Shown here one piece after another: positions 1 to 9,066 of a stretch of DNA of 24,986 bases; position 1 is the first letter of the stretch; each line of letters starts with the position of its first letter. Source of the stretch: an uncultured Collinsella sp. (lineage in GTDB: Bacteria; Actinomycetota; Coriobacteriia; Coriobacteriales; Coriobacteriaceae); the NCBI GenBank assembly GCA_937937835.1, contig CALDBJ010000100.1, positions 1-24,986 of the forward strand, given 5' to 3'. Made by a program: the position numbers and the translations under genes. The notes under the pieces are model-generated. The model saw only the letters and a program-made list of their open reading frames with translations, ran no database searches and was not told the DNA's origin.

Positions 1-2
1 AA

Positions 3-416
3 AGATATGGCACCGTGGGGACACATGTATGTCAATCCTGGTCTAACAGAGCCTTACTCAAAGGCAAGACGTTTAAGCGGTGGTACGGCGCCGCAATATA
101 TCGAGCCAAGAATGGCCAAATGGTTGGCGGATATTATTCGACCCTTGAGCTCGATGCGGCAAACGGGAGCAAATTGTGCAACGTCTCATACGACCCCGGC
201 TGCGTGGACAATGAAGGACCGGGGGTCTATATCTCGGATGGCGACGTAATCTACGTCATGGAGGGCGACCAGACGGCAGTCGTCGATTTTATGGATCGGT
301 GTACCGAGGATGCCTACGAACAAACCTGCGAGCCCGATCCGCAGACAGCGCGCAACAGTGGCTCGGCACGCACTTGGCTATTTGACGATGAAATAACCTG
401 GACCCCATCGAAATAA
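3..416 (+). CDS. 3' part of an unrecognised protein gene, cut by the window edge
   Basis: The reading frame is open from the first bases of the window to a TAA at 414-416, so the true start probably lies outside. An in-frame GTG at 15 could start a 133-residue protein, but there is no clear ribosome binding site before it, so a truncated longer gene is more likely. The visible part is rich in Tyr, Asp and Gly, has four cysteines and ends with an acidic and tryptophan-containing tail. No membrane segment or known catalytic motif is visible. I do not recognise the family. It converges on the hydratase gene, with a long inverted repeat between them. Confidence 0.55.
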   Translation, partial: RYGTVGTHVCQSWSNRALLKGKTFKRWYGAAIYRAKNGQMVGGYYSTLELDAANGSKLCNVSYDPGCVDNEGPGVYISDGDVIYVMEGDQTAVVDFMDRCTEDAYEQTCEPDPQTARNSGSARTWLFDDEITWTPSK

Positions 417-496
417 GGACCCGCCGGGCAGGCAACTTTGTGATGGTCCCGGTCAATTATTAGCGCCCCTCAAGACCCAACGAGAACGTCGCGGTA

Positions 497-568
497 GCCC
501 CGGCCACACCTTTCCCTCGGGCGACCCTCGCGAAGCGCGTGAGCACGAGGGAAAGGTGTGGCCGGGGC
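497..568. repeat. Perfect 23-bp inverted repeat between convergent genes; possible bidirectional terminator
   Basis: The left arm at 497-519 is the exact reverse complement of the right arm at 546-568, around a 26-base spacer that can itself fold weakly. The arms begin GCCCCGGCCACACC on the left. There is no T-run on either side, so it is not a textbook intrinsic terminator. Its position, 80 bases after the + strand gene and 12 bases after the hydratase stop, suits transcript ending or 3' end protection. Confidence 0.7.
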
Positions 569-579
569 GTACAGCAGAG

Positions 580-2880
580 TTACTCGGCAGCGGCCTTGAA
601 CTTGTTGTAGTTGATCAGGCAGCCGGCCTTGACGATGGCACGCTCCTCGGCCGTCATATCGGCGATGTAGAGCTCAATCTGCTCGACCGTACCGTCGGCG
701 CGCACCACGTAGGCGGCGATGTCCTTCAGGTCACCATCGAGCGCGGCGCGAATACCCGGCACAAAGACGTAGTCACCCACCTCAAAGTTGGGCTCGGCCT
801 CCATCTGGAAGGGCACCATGCCCCAGTTCATCACGTTGGAACGATAACGCTTGGTGGCGTATTCGTGGACGATGTTGGCCAGGCCGCCAATCACGCGCTG
901 GCAGCTCGCGGCCTGCTCGCGGGCAGAACCGTCGCCGGGCTTCTTAGCGTAGAGCATGGAGCCGTACTCGGTCGCCTTGGCATCGGCCGCGACACCGGCG
1001 CCGGCCAGTGCCTCAAACACACCGGCAAGCTCGGCATCGAGCGCGGCCAAGTCGCCCGCGGCCTCACCGGCAACGCGGCGCTTCTCCACGGCGTCGACCT
1101 CCTTGGAGCGACCCACGTAGGCAGGGTCGCGGCGGCTGAGCGTAAACTCGGCCAGGCCCAGCGGGTTGGAGCGGAAGGAGCTCGTCTCGCCCGAGGGAAT
1201 GAGCTCGTCGGTCGTAGTGACCGGATCCATGATCTTGGAGCACACCTTGAGCAGGATGTCGTCGCCGAGAGGCTCCATCGCGGGCCACGGCTTGATGTTG
1301 GGGCCCTCGACCAGCTCGTCGGCCGGCTCAGCCTTGCCAAAGCCCCAGTACACGCGCTTTTTGTACGGCGCGTCGTCGAAGGTGTACTCGCAGGCCTCGT
1401 CCCAGGTCTCCTCGGGCAGGTCGGTCGCCGGCGTCAGGATGCCGCCGTTGGCTGCCGTCGCCGCAATGGAGCGGGCGTCCATCAGGGCCACGGCGCTCAG
1501 CTGGCCGTTGCCCGGCTTGGAACCCTCGCGATTGGGGAAGTTGCGCGTGGTGTGGCGGATCGAAAGGCCGTTGTTGGCAGGCGTGTCGCCGGCACCAAAG
1601 CACGGGCCGCAGAATGCCGTGCGCACGATCGCGCCGGCCTCCATGAGGTCGTAGATGTAGCCGCGGCGTGTAAGCTCGAGCGCCACGGGCTGGCTCGTGG
1701 GATAGACCGACAGCGAAAACTCGCCGCAGCCGGTGTTGGCGCCCTTAAGCACGCGGGCAGTCTGGACCACGGAGTCGTAGTTGCCGCCCGAGCAGCCGGC
1801 GATGACGCCCTGCTGCACGTGTAGCTTGCCGTCGACGATCTTGTCGAGCAGGCTAAAGTGCGTCTTACCCTCGCCGATCTTGGCGGCCTCGAGCTCGACC
1901 TCATGCAGGATGTCCTCGAGGTTCTCGTTGAGCTCGTCAATCTCAAAGCCGTTAGAAGGATGGAACGGCAGCGCGATCATGGGCTTGATGCTCGACAGGT
2001 CGACCTCGACGCAGCCGTCATAGTAGGCAACATCGGCGGGCTTGAGCTCGCGGTAGTCGTCGCCGCGGCCGTGCATGGCCAAAAACGCGCGCGTGTCCTC
2101 ATCGGTGGCCCAGATGCTCGACAGGCAGGTGGTCTCGGTGGTCATGACGTCGACGCCGTTGCGGTAGTCGGTCGTCATGCTCGCGATGCCGGGGCCCACG
2201 AACTCCATTACCTTGTTCTTGACGTAGCCCTTGGCAAAGACGGCGCGGATGATGGCGAGCGCCACATCGTGCGGGCCGACGCCGGGGCGCGGGGCGCCCG
2301 TGAGGTAGATGGCGACGACGCCGGGATAGGCAACGTCGTAGGTGTCGCGCAGCAGCTGCTTGGCCAGCTCGCCGCCGCCCTCGCCCACGGCCATGGTACC
2401 CAGGGCGCCGTAGCGGGTGTGCGAATCGGAGCCCAGGATCATCTTTCCGCATCCCGCGAAGTTCTCACGCATAAAGGAGTGAATGACGGCGATGTGCGGC
2501 GGGACGAAAATGCCGCCGTACTTCTTGGCAGCCGAGAGGCCAAAGACGTGGTCGTCCTCGTTGATGGTGCCGCCCACGGCGCACAGCGAGTTATGGCAGT
2601 TGGTGAGCACGTAAGGCAGCGGGAACCGCTCCATGCCCGAGGCGCGTGCCGTCTGGATGATGCCGACAAAGGTGATGTCGTGGCTCGCCATGGCATCGAA
2701 GCGAATCTTGAGCGCCTCGGGATCTCCGGACGTATTGTGTGCCTGGAGGATCGAATACGCGATGGTGCCGCGCTTGGCGTCCTCGGGCGTCTGCGTAATA
2801 CCGCGCTCGGCAGCCTCGGCCGCAGGCACAACCTCGCTGCCGCCGCGCAGGTAGACGCCGTCCTCGTACAGCTTGACCAT
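580..2880 (-). CDS. Aconitase-superfamily hydratase (YbhJ-like)
   Basis: This encodes a 766-residue protein of the aconitase superfamily, which uses a [4Fe-4S] cluster to dehydrate and rehydrate hydroxy acids; the substrate is not predictable here. Three cluster cysteines are visible: Cys363 in AGCSGGNYD and Cys424 and Cys427 in AFCGPCFGAG, nearly the spacing of mitochondrial aconitase. The substrate-binding motif GSDSHTRYG lies near residues 150-158 and a swivel-type domain follows. Length and layout resemble E. coli YbhJ (about 750 residues) more than AcnA or AcnB. I chose the ATG at 2880 because GGGAG sits 7 bases before it. The frame runs open to 3072, but those extra 64 codons cross an intergenic repeat and look artefactual. 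It is transcribed alone. The superfamily is certain; citrate as substrate is not. Confidence 0.88.
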   Translation of the reverse strand: MVKLYEDGVYLRGGSEVVPAAEAAERGITQTPEDAKRGTIAYSILQAHNTSGDPEALKIRFDAMASHDITFVGIIQTARASGMERFPLPYVLTNCHNSLCAVGGTINEDDHVFGLSAAKKYGGIFVPPHIAVIHSFMRENFAGCGKMILGSDSHTRYGALGTMAVGEGGGELAKQLLRDTYDVAYPGVVAIYLTGAPRPGVGPHDVALAIIRAVFAKGYVKNKVMEFVGPGIASMTTDYRNGVDVMTTETTCLSSIWATDEDTRAFLAMHGRGDDYRELKPADVAYYDGCVEVDLSSIKPMIALPFHPSNGFEIDELNENLEDILHEVELEAAKIGEGKTHFSLLDKIVDGKLHVQQGVIAGCSGGNYDSVVQTARVLKGANTGCGEFSLSVYPTSQPVALELTRRGYIYDLMEAGAIVRTAFCGPCFGAGDTPANNGLSIRHTTRNFPNREGSKPGNGQLSAVALMDARSIAATAANGGILTPATDLPEETWDEACEYTFDDAPYKKRVYWGFGKAEPADELVEGPNIKPWPAMEPLGDDILLKVCSKIMDPVTTTDELIPSGETSSFRSNPLGLAEFTLSRRDPAYVGRSKEVDAVEKRRVAGEAAGDLAALDAELAGVFEALAGAGVAADAKATEYGSMLYAKKPGDGSAREQAASCQRVIGGLANIVHEYATKRYRSNVMNWGMVPFQMEAEPNFEVGDYVFVPGIRAALDGDLKDIAAYVVRADGTVEQIELYIADMTAEERAIVKAGCLINYNKFKAAAE

Positions 2881-3032
2881 ACTGTCTCCCACTCTGCCCA
2901 AAAGATTTGGGCGCATAGCATACATTCGTTCAATATCGTGCCATAGAACGGTTGCGAGTGGGTTACGAATCTGCACGTTCACTTTATCTCGGTAAAGTAA
3001 AGAACGAACCCCTTGCACCACTCTCTTGACAA

Positions 3033-3263
3033 GGAATGTCCCAAAGTGCCGGCACAAAAGGAACGTCCCCAAGTGCCAAACTACCCTACTCCGGCAACGC
3101 CGATGTTTTGGCGCGGACAGCGAAAGCCCGCCAGAGCGAGCAAGGTGCCTTGAAACGAGGCGGCATTGACCTTCTGGTCATGCCGCCGAAGTTGAAAGGC
3201 AGATTGCCGCTCTGGCGGGCTTGCAGCGTCAACTGGTTACGCGGGTTGGTAAACCCGCGTAAC
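3033..3263 (-). repeat. Structured intergenic element, copy 1 (follows hspR)
   Basis: Read on the minus strand from the hspR stop, it contains a 12-bp hairpin (arms 3236-3247 and 3252-3263, GTTACGCGGGTT type, 4-base loop). Next is a 15-bp perfect stem (3124-3138 with 3208-3222) enclosing a second hairpin (3159-3171 with 3176-3187, tetraloop TTCT on the + strand). It ends in two direct repeats of a GGAACGTCCCCAAGTGCC motif at 3060-3077 and 3033-3050, offset by 27 bases. The same architecture recurs at 22866-23098. No protein-coding signal is visible. It could be a structured RNA, a 3' end processing element or a palindromic mobile repeat. Confidence 0.75.
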
Positions 3264-3679
3264 TACAAATCCCCGCCGGCGCCCAATAGCTTGCGCATGA
3301 CCTGTTCGGGGTTAACCGAGCCATCGCGCGGGGCCAGGGCAGTGATCTTCTTCTGCATCTTGTACTCGTGCAGCTCGTCCTCGAGCTGGCGCACGCGAGC
3401 GCGGAGCTTTTCGTTCTCGTGCTCACGCTCCTCGGCACGCTCCTTCATATCGAGGATGCGCACCACACCGGCAAGGTTGATGCCCTCGTCGGTCAGCTGG
3501 TTGATGAGCTCCAGGCGCTCGATATCGGCACGCGAATACAGACGCGTGTTGCCGCCCGAGCGCTGGGGGTTCACCAGGCCCTTGGACTCGTAGACGCGCA
3601 GAGTCTGCGGATGCATGCCGGTCAGCTCGGCCGCCACGCTGATCATGTACAGCGGTTTGTTCCTATTGTCCTCGGCCAT
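3263..3679 (-). CDS. hspR: Heat-shock repressor HspR, MerR family
   Basis: This 138-residue protein has an N-terminal MerR-type winged helix (about residues 10-75) with the sequence YMISVAAELTGMHPQTLRVY, typical of HspR. A charged coiled-coil-like segment (about 78-115) and a short tail follow. HspR represses dnaK operons in actinobacteria, with DnaK acting as co-repressor, giving a feedback on free chaperone. It is the last gene of the dnaK-grpE-dnaJ-hspR group, 72 bases after dnaJ, which is the classic place. The start at 3679 has a modest purine-rich ribosome site (GGTCAGG). No convincing two-half HAIR operator (CTTGAGT-N7-ACTCAAG) was found upstream of dnaK, so the operator may differ. 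Confidence 0.92.
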   Translation of the reverse strand: MAEDNRNKPLYMISVAAELTGMHPQTLRVYESKGLVNPQRSGGNTRLYSRADIERLELINQLTDEGINLAGVVRILDMKERAEEREHENEKLRARVRQLEDELHEYKMQKKITALAPRDGSVNPEQVMRKLLGAGGDL

Positions 3680-3751
3680 GCTACCTGACCCCTTTCCGTC
3701 TCGTTATCGTCCATCATAAGCCCGCGGGCGCGGGCGTGCGCCACGACCACC

Positions 3752-4717
3752 CTAGTACGTCGCCTTGTAACGATTGACCTTCTCGCGATAGTCGCGTGCG
3801 TCGGCCTCGCGCAGCTTGGTCATGGCATCACGCTCGTCATCGGATAGATTTGTGGGGACCTGCACCTTGATCTCGACGAGCAGCGCGCCTGTGCGGCCAC
3901 GGTGCTTAACGTCGGGCGCGCCCATCTCCTTAAAGCGGAACTTCTTGCCTGTCTGGGTACCCGCGGGCACCTTCAGACGAACCGTCGCACCGCCAGGTGT
4001 GGGCACATCCACCGTGCAGCCGAGCGCCGCCTCGTAGACCGAGACCGGTACCTCCATGGTCACGTCGGCGCCCTTGCGCTTAAACAGCGGGTGCTCCTCC
4101 ACATGCGTGGTCACGACCAGGTCGCCGCGCTCGCCACCCGCAACGCCATACTCGCCGCGACGCTTGTAGCGTAGCTTGCCGCCGTCGACCGCGCCCGCGG
4201 GGACCGAGACCGTAATGGTCTGCTGCTCGCCTGTCGAGGGAATGCGATAGGTGACCTTGTGCGTCACGCCGCGAAACGCGTCCTCGGCCGTCACATCGAC
4301 GGTCAGCGACAGGTCGCCGCCCTTGCGAGCACGGCTGCGACCCGCGCCGGCACCGGCAGCGCCCGCAGCCCCGGCAAAGCCCGAGCCCCAATCGCTGCCC
4401 CAGGCGCCGTTGCCGCTAAAGATGCTGTCGAAGATGTCGCCCCAGCCGCTGGCACCCGCGCCGGCACCGTAGCCGCCGCCATACGCGCCGCCCGCGCCCG
4501 GCATGCCGCCAAACATGAGCATCTGGTCGTACTCTTTGCGCTTCTTCTCGTCCGAAAGCGTCTCGTAGGCCTCGCTGATCTCCTTGAACTTGGCCTCGTC
4601 GCCGCCGGCATCGGGGTGATATTTTTGCGCGAGCTTGCGAAACGCGCTCTTGATCTCTTTGTCGGAGGCGCTCTTGGATACGCCCAGGATGTCATAGAAG
4701 GTTTTGCCTGCAGCCAT
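3752..4717 (-). CDS. dnaJ: DnaJ-family co-chaperone without zinc finger (type B, CbpA-like)
   Basis: This 321-residue Hsp40 stimulates the DnaK ATPase and delivers substrates. The J domain occupies residues 6-70 with the HPD motif at 34-36. A long Gly/Ala-rich linker (about 70-130) follows, then two beta-rich C-terminal substrate-binding domains. The four CxxCxGxG zinc motifs of type A DnaJ are absent, and the protein has a single cysteine, so this is a type B protein. The start at 4717 is supported by a strong AGGAGAGGAG site. It lies between grpE and hspR and is separated from grpE by 107 bases holding a strong hairpin, so its level may be set separately. Symbol follows operon position; cbpA or dnaJ2 would be equally fair. 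Confidence 0.93.
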   Translation of the reverse strand: MAAGKTFYDILGVSKSASDKEIKSAFRKLAQKYHPDAGGDEAKFKEISEAYETLSDEKKRKEYDQMLMFGGMPGAGGAYGGGYGAGAGASGWGDIFDSIFSGNGAWGSDWGSGFAGAAGAAGAGAGRSRARKGGDLSLTVDVTAEDAFRGVTHKVTYRIPSTGEQQTITVSVPAGAVDGGKLRYKRRGEYGVAGGERGDLVVTTHVEEHPLFKRKGADVTMEVPVSVYEAALGCTVDVPTPGGATVRLKVPAGTQTGKKFRFKEMGAPDVKHRGRTGALLVEIKVQVPTNLSDDERDAMTKLREADARDYREKVNRYKATY

Positions 4718-4739
4718 CGTAGCTCCTCTCCTGTTTCAT

Positions 4740-4760
4740 CCGCCGCCCAGCGGGCGGCGG
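4740..4760. other. 9-bp perfect GC hairpin in the dnaJ leader
   Basis: CCGCCGCCC at 4740-4748 pairs with GGGCGGCGG at 4752-4760 across a 3-base loop. On the minus strand it lies about 20 bases before the dnaJ start. It has no T-run, so it is more likely a leader structure or mRNA-stabilising stem than a terminator. Confidence 0.45.
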
Positions 4761-4788
4761 CTCATGCTTTCATATGGCACTAGGCCAG

Positions 4789-4820
4789 AAAGGGCCCCGG
4801 GTGTTGCCCCGGGGCCCTTC
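4789..4820 (-). terminator. Strong hairpin after grpE, inside the heat-shock operon
   Basis: AAGGGCCCCGGG at 4790-4801 pairs perfectly with CCCGGGGCCCTT at 4808-4819 around a 6-base loop, starting 5 bases after the grpE stop. The minus-strand tail is only TCT, so ending would be weak or partial. It probably lowers dnaJ-hspR expression relative to dnaK-grpE or marks an RNA processing point. Confidence 0.65.
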
Positions 4821-4824
4821 TCAA

Positions 4825-5667
4825 TTACTCCTCGGTGCTCTCGGCCGTATCGGCCGCAGCATCCTCGGGCGCCGCTTCGGGCTCCGGTGCGGGGCGCTTC
4901 TCGCCACCGTAGGTCACCGTCACCATCGCGGAACGCAGAATGCGGTCCGCCATGCGGTAGCCCTTCTGGTACACGTCGTTGACGGTCTCGTCGTACTGCG
5001 ATGCGTCCTCGACGCGGCCCACGGCCTGGTGCTCGAGCGGATCGAACGCCTCGCCCTTGGGGTCGATGGGCTCAACGCCCTCGTGCGCAAACACATCGAG
5101 CAGCTTGGCATGCACCGCGTCGACGCCGTCGACGAACTGCTTAAAGTCGTCGGCAAGCTCCTGGCTGCGGGCATGGTCGATCGCACGCTCGATATCGTCG
5201 ACCACCGGCAGCAGCGCGGTGACGAGCTTCTCGGTCGCGCGCTCGCGCTCGGCGATACGCTCATTGGCGGTGCGGCGACGGAAGTTCTCCCAGTCGGCCT
5301 GCAGACGGGCGGTGCGCTCGGTGGCGTCCTTTGCCTTGTCCTCGGCGGCCTTCTGGGCCTCTGCCGCAGCATCGAGCTCGTTGCGCACGTCGGCAAGCTC
5401 TTTCTGAGCCTGCTCGAACTTGAGCTTAAAGTCGTTGTCGGCGGCTTCCTCACCGGCGCGGATAGCAGCTTCCACCATCTCGTCCTCGGTCATCGTCGCC
5501 TCCTTGTTGGAATCCTCTACCTGGTTCTCGACAGCCTCAGCGGCCGCGGCCTCGTTGGCCTCGGTATCGTCGACGGCCTCTACGGGAATCTTCACGTCCT
5601 TCTCCTCAGAGTCAACGGGGGCGGCGCCAGCGGCAGCCGCCTCCGTGCGAGCTTTACGGGCGGACAT
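4825..5667 (-). CDS. grpE: GrpE, nucleotide exchange factor of DnaK
   Basis: GrpE releases ADP from DnaK and so resets the chaperone cycle. The 280-residue product has a long acidic, low-complexity head (about residues 1-75). A coiled coil follows (about 80-140), including LQADWENFRRRTANER, a family signature. The C-terminal beta domain contains GVEPIDPKGEAFDPLEHQAV and a YQKGYRMADRILRSAMVTV stretch typical of GrpE. The tail after about residue 260 is Ala/Glu/Pro rich. The start is 2 bases after the dnaK stop, with GAGGA inside the end of dnaK as ribosome site, so the two genes are translationally linked. Confidence 0.96.
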   Translation of the reverse strand: MSARKARTEAAAAGAAPVDSEEKDVKIPVEAVDDTEANEAAAAEAVENQVEDSNKEATMTEDEMVEAAIRAGEEAADNDFKLKFEQAQKELADVRNELDAAAEAQKAAEDKAKDATERTARLQADWENFRRRTANERIAERERATEKLVTALLPVVDDIERAIDHARSQELADDFKQFVDGVDAVHAKLLDVFAHEGVEPIDPKGEAFDPLEHQAVGRVEDASQYDETVNDVYQKGYRMADRILRSAMVTVTYGGEKRPAPEPEAAPEDAAADTAESTEE

Positions 5668-5669
5668 GA

Positions 5670-7562
<1,893 letters not shown>

Positions 7563-7663
7563 TAGAAATTCCCTCTCTCTTGTGCGTTTGCACCGACTCG
7601 GCGGTCTGCCGAACGGTGTTTCGGCTTGTCTTTCAGGATGTAGTGTATCCCCTTATGGGCCGG

Positions 7664-7703
7664 AATATACAAAATCTAAGTCAATTCATATAAGATTTCT
7701 TAT
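7664..7703 (-). promoter_or_regulatory. AT-rich dnaK upstream region with a 14-bp dyad
   Basis: On the minus strand a TATATT box (7664-7669) is preceded by a perfect dyad, ATAAGA-N2-TCTTAT (7690-7703). It is the most promoter-like stretch between dnaK and the repeat array. No good -35 lies at 16-18 bases, and neither a CIRCE nor a two-half HAIR site was seen. The dyad could be a repressor site, but this is a guess from symmetry and position. Confidence 0.3.
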
Positions 7704-7825
7704 TGCTGAGAGTTTAGGTTCGCAAATGCGCAGGTAGACGCACTGTTTGAGTTCTAGGCAAATCTATCGAGATCTATGTAGAGATGACTGAGGTTTGGGT
7801 CCGGGGGCGCCTGGGGCTGCCTTGT

Positions 7826-7996
7826 GGAAAGCTCGTCCCGGTTTGAGCGTGGATTCCGGGTCGCAGTTTCCGTCTGAAGACTCAACCGGAAACCGTATCC
7901 CGTTTTGAGAGCTGATACCGGCTCGCATTTTCCGCTAGCGGGCCTAACCGGAAACTGCAACCCGTTTTTCGACAAAATAATGGGATGCGGTTTCCG
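7826..7996. repeat. 62-nt periodic palindromic array A (three units)
   Basis: GGAAA starts at 7826, 7888 and 7950, and the opposing TTTCC starts at 7867, 7929 and 7991, so both have an exact 62-base period with a fixed 41-base offset. Forward motifs resemble CGGAAACYGYAWCCCGTTTT and reverse motifs resemble GGGTCGCAGTTTCCG, so each unit holds an inverted pair. The units are diverged, not identical, which argues against CRISPR or recent slippage. An identically spaced array lies at 22667-22836. A minus-strand frame runs through it but merely translates the repeat. Confidence 0.8.
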
Positions 7997-8045
7997 CAAG
8001 CACGCTCAATCGCCCTATATTTCAAGTCACCTTTAGCTAACATTT

Positions 8046-8078
8046 GCGCAGCTCAACGGCCCCACCTGCGCGTTTTTT
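8046..8078 (+). terminator. Orphan rho-independent terminator
   Basis: GCGCAG (8046-8051) pairs with CTGCGC (8066-8071), followed by G and six T (8073-8078). No + strand gene precedes it back to the dnaK promoter region, so it would end a short transcript or block read-through toward the ferredoxin. Confidence 0.5.
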
Positions 8079-8130
8079 AGTAAACCTTGGCATACTCGGC
8101 GAACGGTATGAAGATGCCGGCCAGAGGGTA

Positions 8131-8158
8131 TTGCAAACGGTCGCTCCCGTGGTATGTT
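8131..8158 (+). promoter_or_regulatory. Likely sigma-70-type promoter of the ferredoxin gene
   Basis: TTGCAA (8131-8136) and TATGTT (8153-8158) are separated by 16 bases. A start near 8165 would give a leader of about 55 bases before the ferredoxin ATG. Confidence 0.5.
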
Positions 8159-8219
8159 TTTGCCCGAATCAAACCGGCGCGCATCGTCTGTAGCGTCGGT
8201 CAACAGAGAGGAAACTACC

Positions 8220-8405
8220 ATGGCTCATCCCGTAATTGATGCCGACGAGTGCATCGCTTGTGGCGTTTGCGTCGACTCCTGCCCCGCTGGCGTTCTGGAG
8301 CTCCAGGACGTCGCTACCGTCGCTGACGAGGACTCCTGCGTCGCCTGTGGCGCTTGCCAGGACGCTTGCCCCGCTGGCGCGATCACCGAGATCGTCGAGG
8401 AGTAA
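8220..8405 (+). CDS. 2[4Fe-4S] ferredoxin
   Basis: This 61-residue protein carries two classic cluster motifs, CIACGVCVDSCP (Cys11, 14, 17, 21) and CVACGACQDACP (Cys40, 43, 46, 50), and is otherwise short and acidic. This is the clostridial-type low-potential electron carrier used in anaerobes by pyruvate:ferredoxin oxidoreductase and hydrogenases; which partners it serves here is inference. The frame opens at 8154, but the ATG at 8220 has GAGAGGAA just upstream and matches the family N-terminus. It is monocistronic, with its own promoter and a strong terminator. Confidence 0.96.
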   Translation: MAHPVIDADECIACGVCVDSCPAGVLELQDVATVADEDSCVACGACQDACPAGAITEIVEE

Positions 8406-8444
8406 CAACTCCCCCACTTGCACACTCAAAAGTACACCGTGCAC

Positions 8445-8485
8445 AAAAAAGGAGGCCTCTGCATCGCCGCGGAGGCCTCCTTTTT
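8445..8485. terminator. Bidirectional intrinsic terminator
   Basis: Six A (8445-8450), GGAGGCCTC (8451-8459), a 12-base loop, GAGGCCTCC (8472-8480) and five T (8481-8485) form a symmetric terminator. It serves the ferredoxin gene on the + strand and the nad operon, which ends at 8521, on the minus strand. Confidence 0.9.
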
Positions 8486-8520
8486 GCATGTGTGGGCAGC
8501 CAATTAGGGACGGTGTCGGG

Positions 8521-9066
8521 CTAGGACAAATCATCCTCGTAGGGCATTAAATCGGCTAGGTAGCCTTTCTCCTTGAGTATGGCCTCGATCTCGTCGAGGG
8601 TTTGCTCGTCCTCCGCCGCGATGCGATGGAAGTGATAGCCGCTCGTCACCGTTAGTAGCGGGAAACTCTTGCCGCTCTCGATATCGTGCAGGTAGCGCTC
8701 AACATCACGACGATTGCGGATGTCCAGGTCGGCCGTGATCTTACCGTACACGCGGTGATTGACGATCACGTTGAGCACGGAGCCACCCGCGTCGACGATA
8801 CTCGTAAGCTCGTCGCCCGCCTGCTCCACGCTGTGGCGCACCTTAACAAGACGCGTGGGCACGGCGGGGCTACTCGCGGCTTCCTGCAGCACGTAGCCGC
8901 GGTTGGTCGCCACGATATCGTGCCCATCGGCGCGCAGCAGGGCGATGTCCTGCACCACGACCTGGCGGCTCACACCCACCTCGTGGGCAAGCGCGCTGCC
9001 CGATACGGGTCCCTTGGCTCCCTCGAGCACGGCCATGATGGCACGGCGACGCTCGCGGGCGTCCAT
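8521..9066 (-). CDS. niaR: NiaR, niacin-responsive repressor of NAD synthesis
   Basis: The 181-residue protein has an N-terminal winged helix (about residues 3-62, with GSALAHEVGVSRQVVVQDI) and a C-terminal 3H ligand domain. The metal-ligand residues of that domain are visible: His78 and Glu86 in VRHSVEQAGDEL, and His145 and His147 in SGYHFHRI; NHRVYG is also conserved. NiaR (YrxA) binds nicotinic acid and represses NAD synthesis and uptake genes. Its ATG overlaps the nadC stop by one base (TAATG), so it is the last gene of nadA-nadB-nadC-niaR. The palindrome over the nadA promoter is its likely operator, giving autoregulation. Confidence 0.94.
   Translation of the reverse strand: MDARERRRAIMAVLEGAKGPVSGSALAHEVGVSRQVVVQDIALLRADGHDIVATNRGYVLQEAASSPAVPTRLVKVRHSVEQAGDELTSIVDAGGSVLNVIVNHRVYGKITADLDIRNRRDVERYLHDIESGKSFPLLTVTSGYHFHRIAAEDEQTLDEIEAILKEKGYLADLMPYEDDLS

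Noticed and set aside
556..1824. Long + strand frame opposite the hydratase, and similar long frames opposite dnaK, nadC and nadB
   Set aside because: They are shadows produced by GC-rich codon use on the opposite strand; no family motifs are present.
2881..3072. 64-codon N-terminal extension of the hydratase
   Set aside because: It lies in repeat element copy 1 and the ATG at 2880 has a good ribosome site and matches the family length.
7742..7760. HAIR-like TTTGAGT half-site upstream of dnaK
   Set aside because: No matching ACTCAA(G) half follows at 7 bases, so a single half is not enough.
7826..7996. CRISPR array
   Set aside because: Repeats are diverged and internally inverted, spacers are not distinct, and no cas genes are nearby.
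7754..7999. 81-codon minus-strand frame upstream of dnaK
   Set aside because: It runs straight through the 62-nt repeat array, its protein only mirrors the repeat units, and it has no ribosome site.
8033..8221. 62-codon minus-strand frame in the ferredoxin leader
   Set aside because: It overlaps the ferredoxin promoter, lies antisense to the leader and has no recognisable ribosome site or motif.
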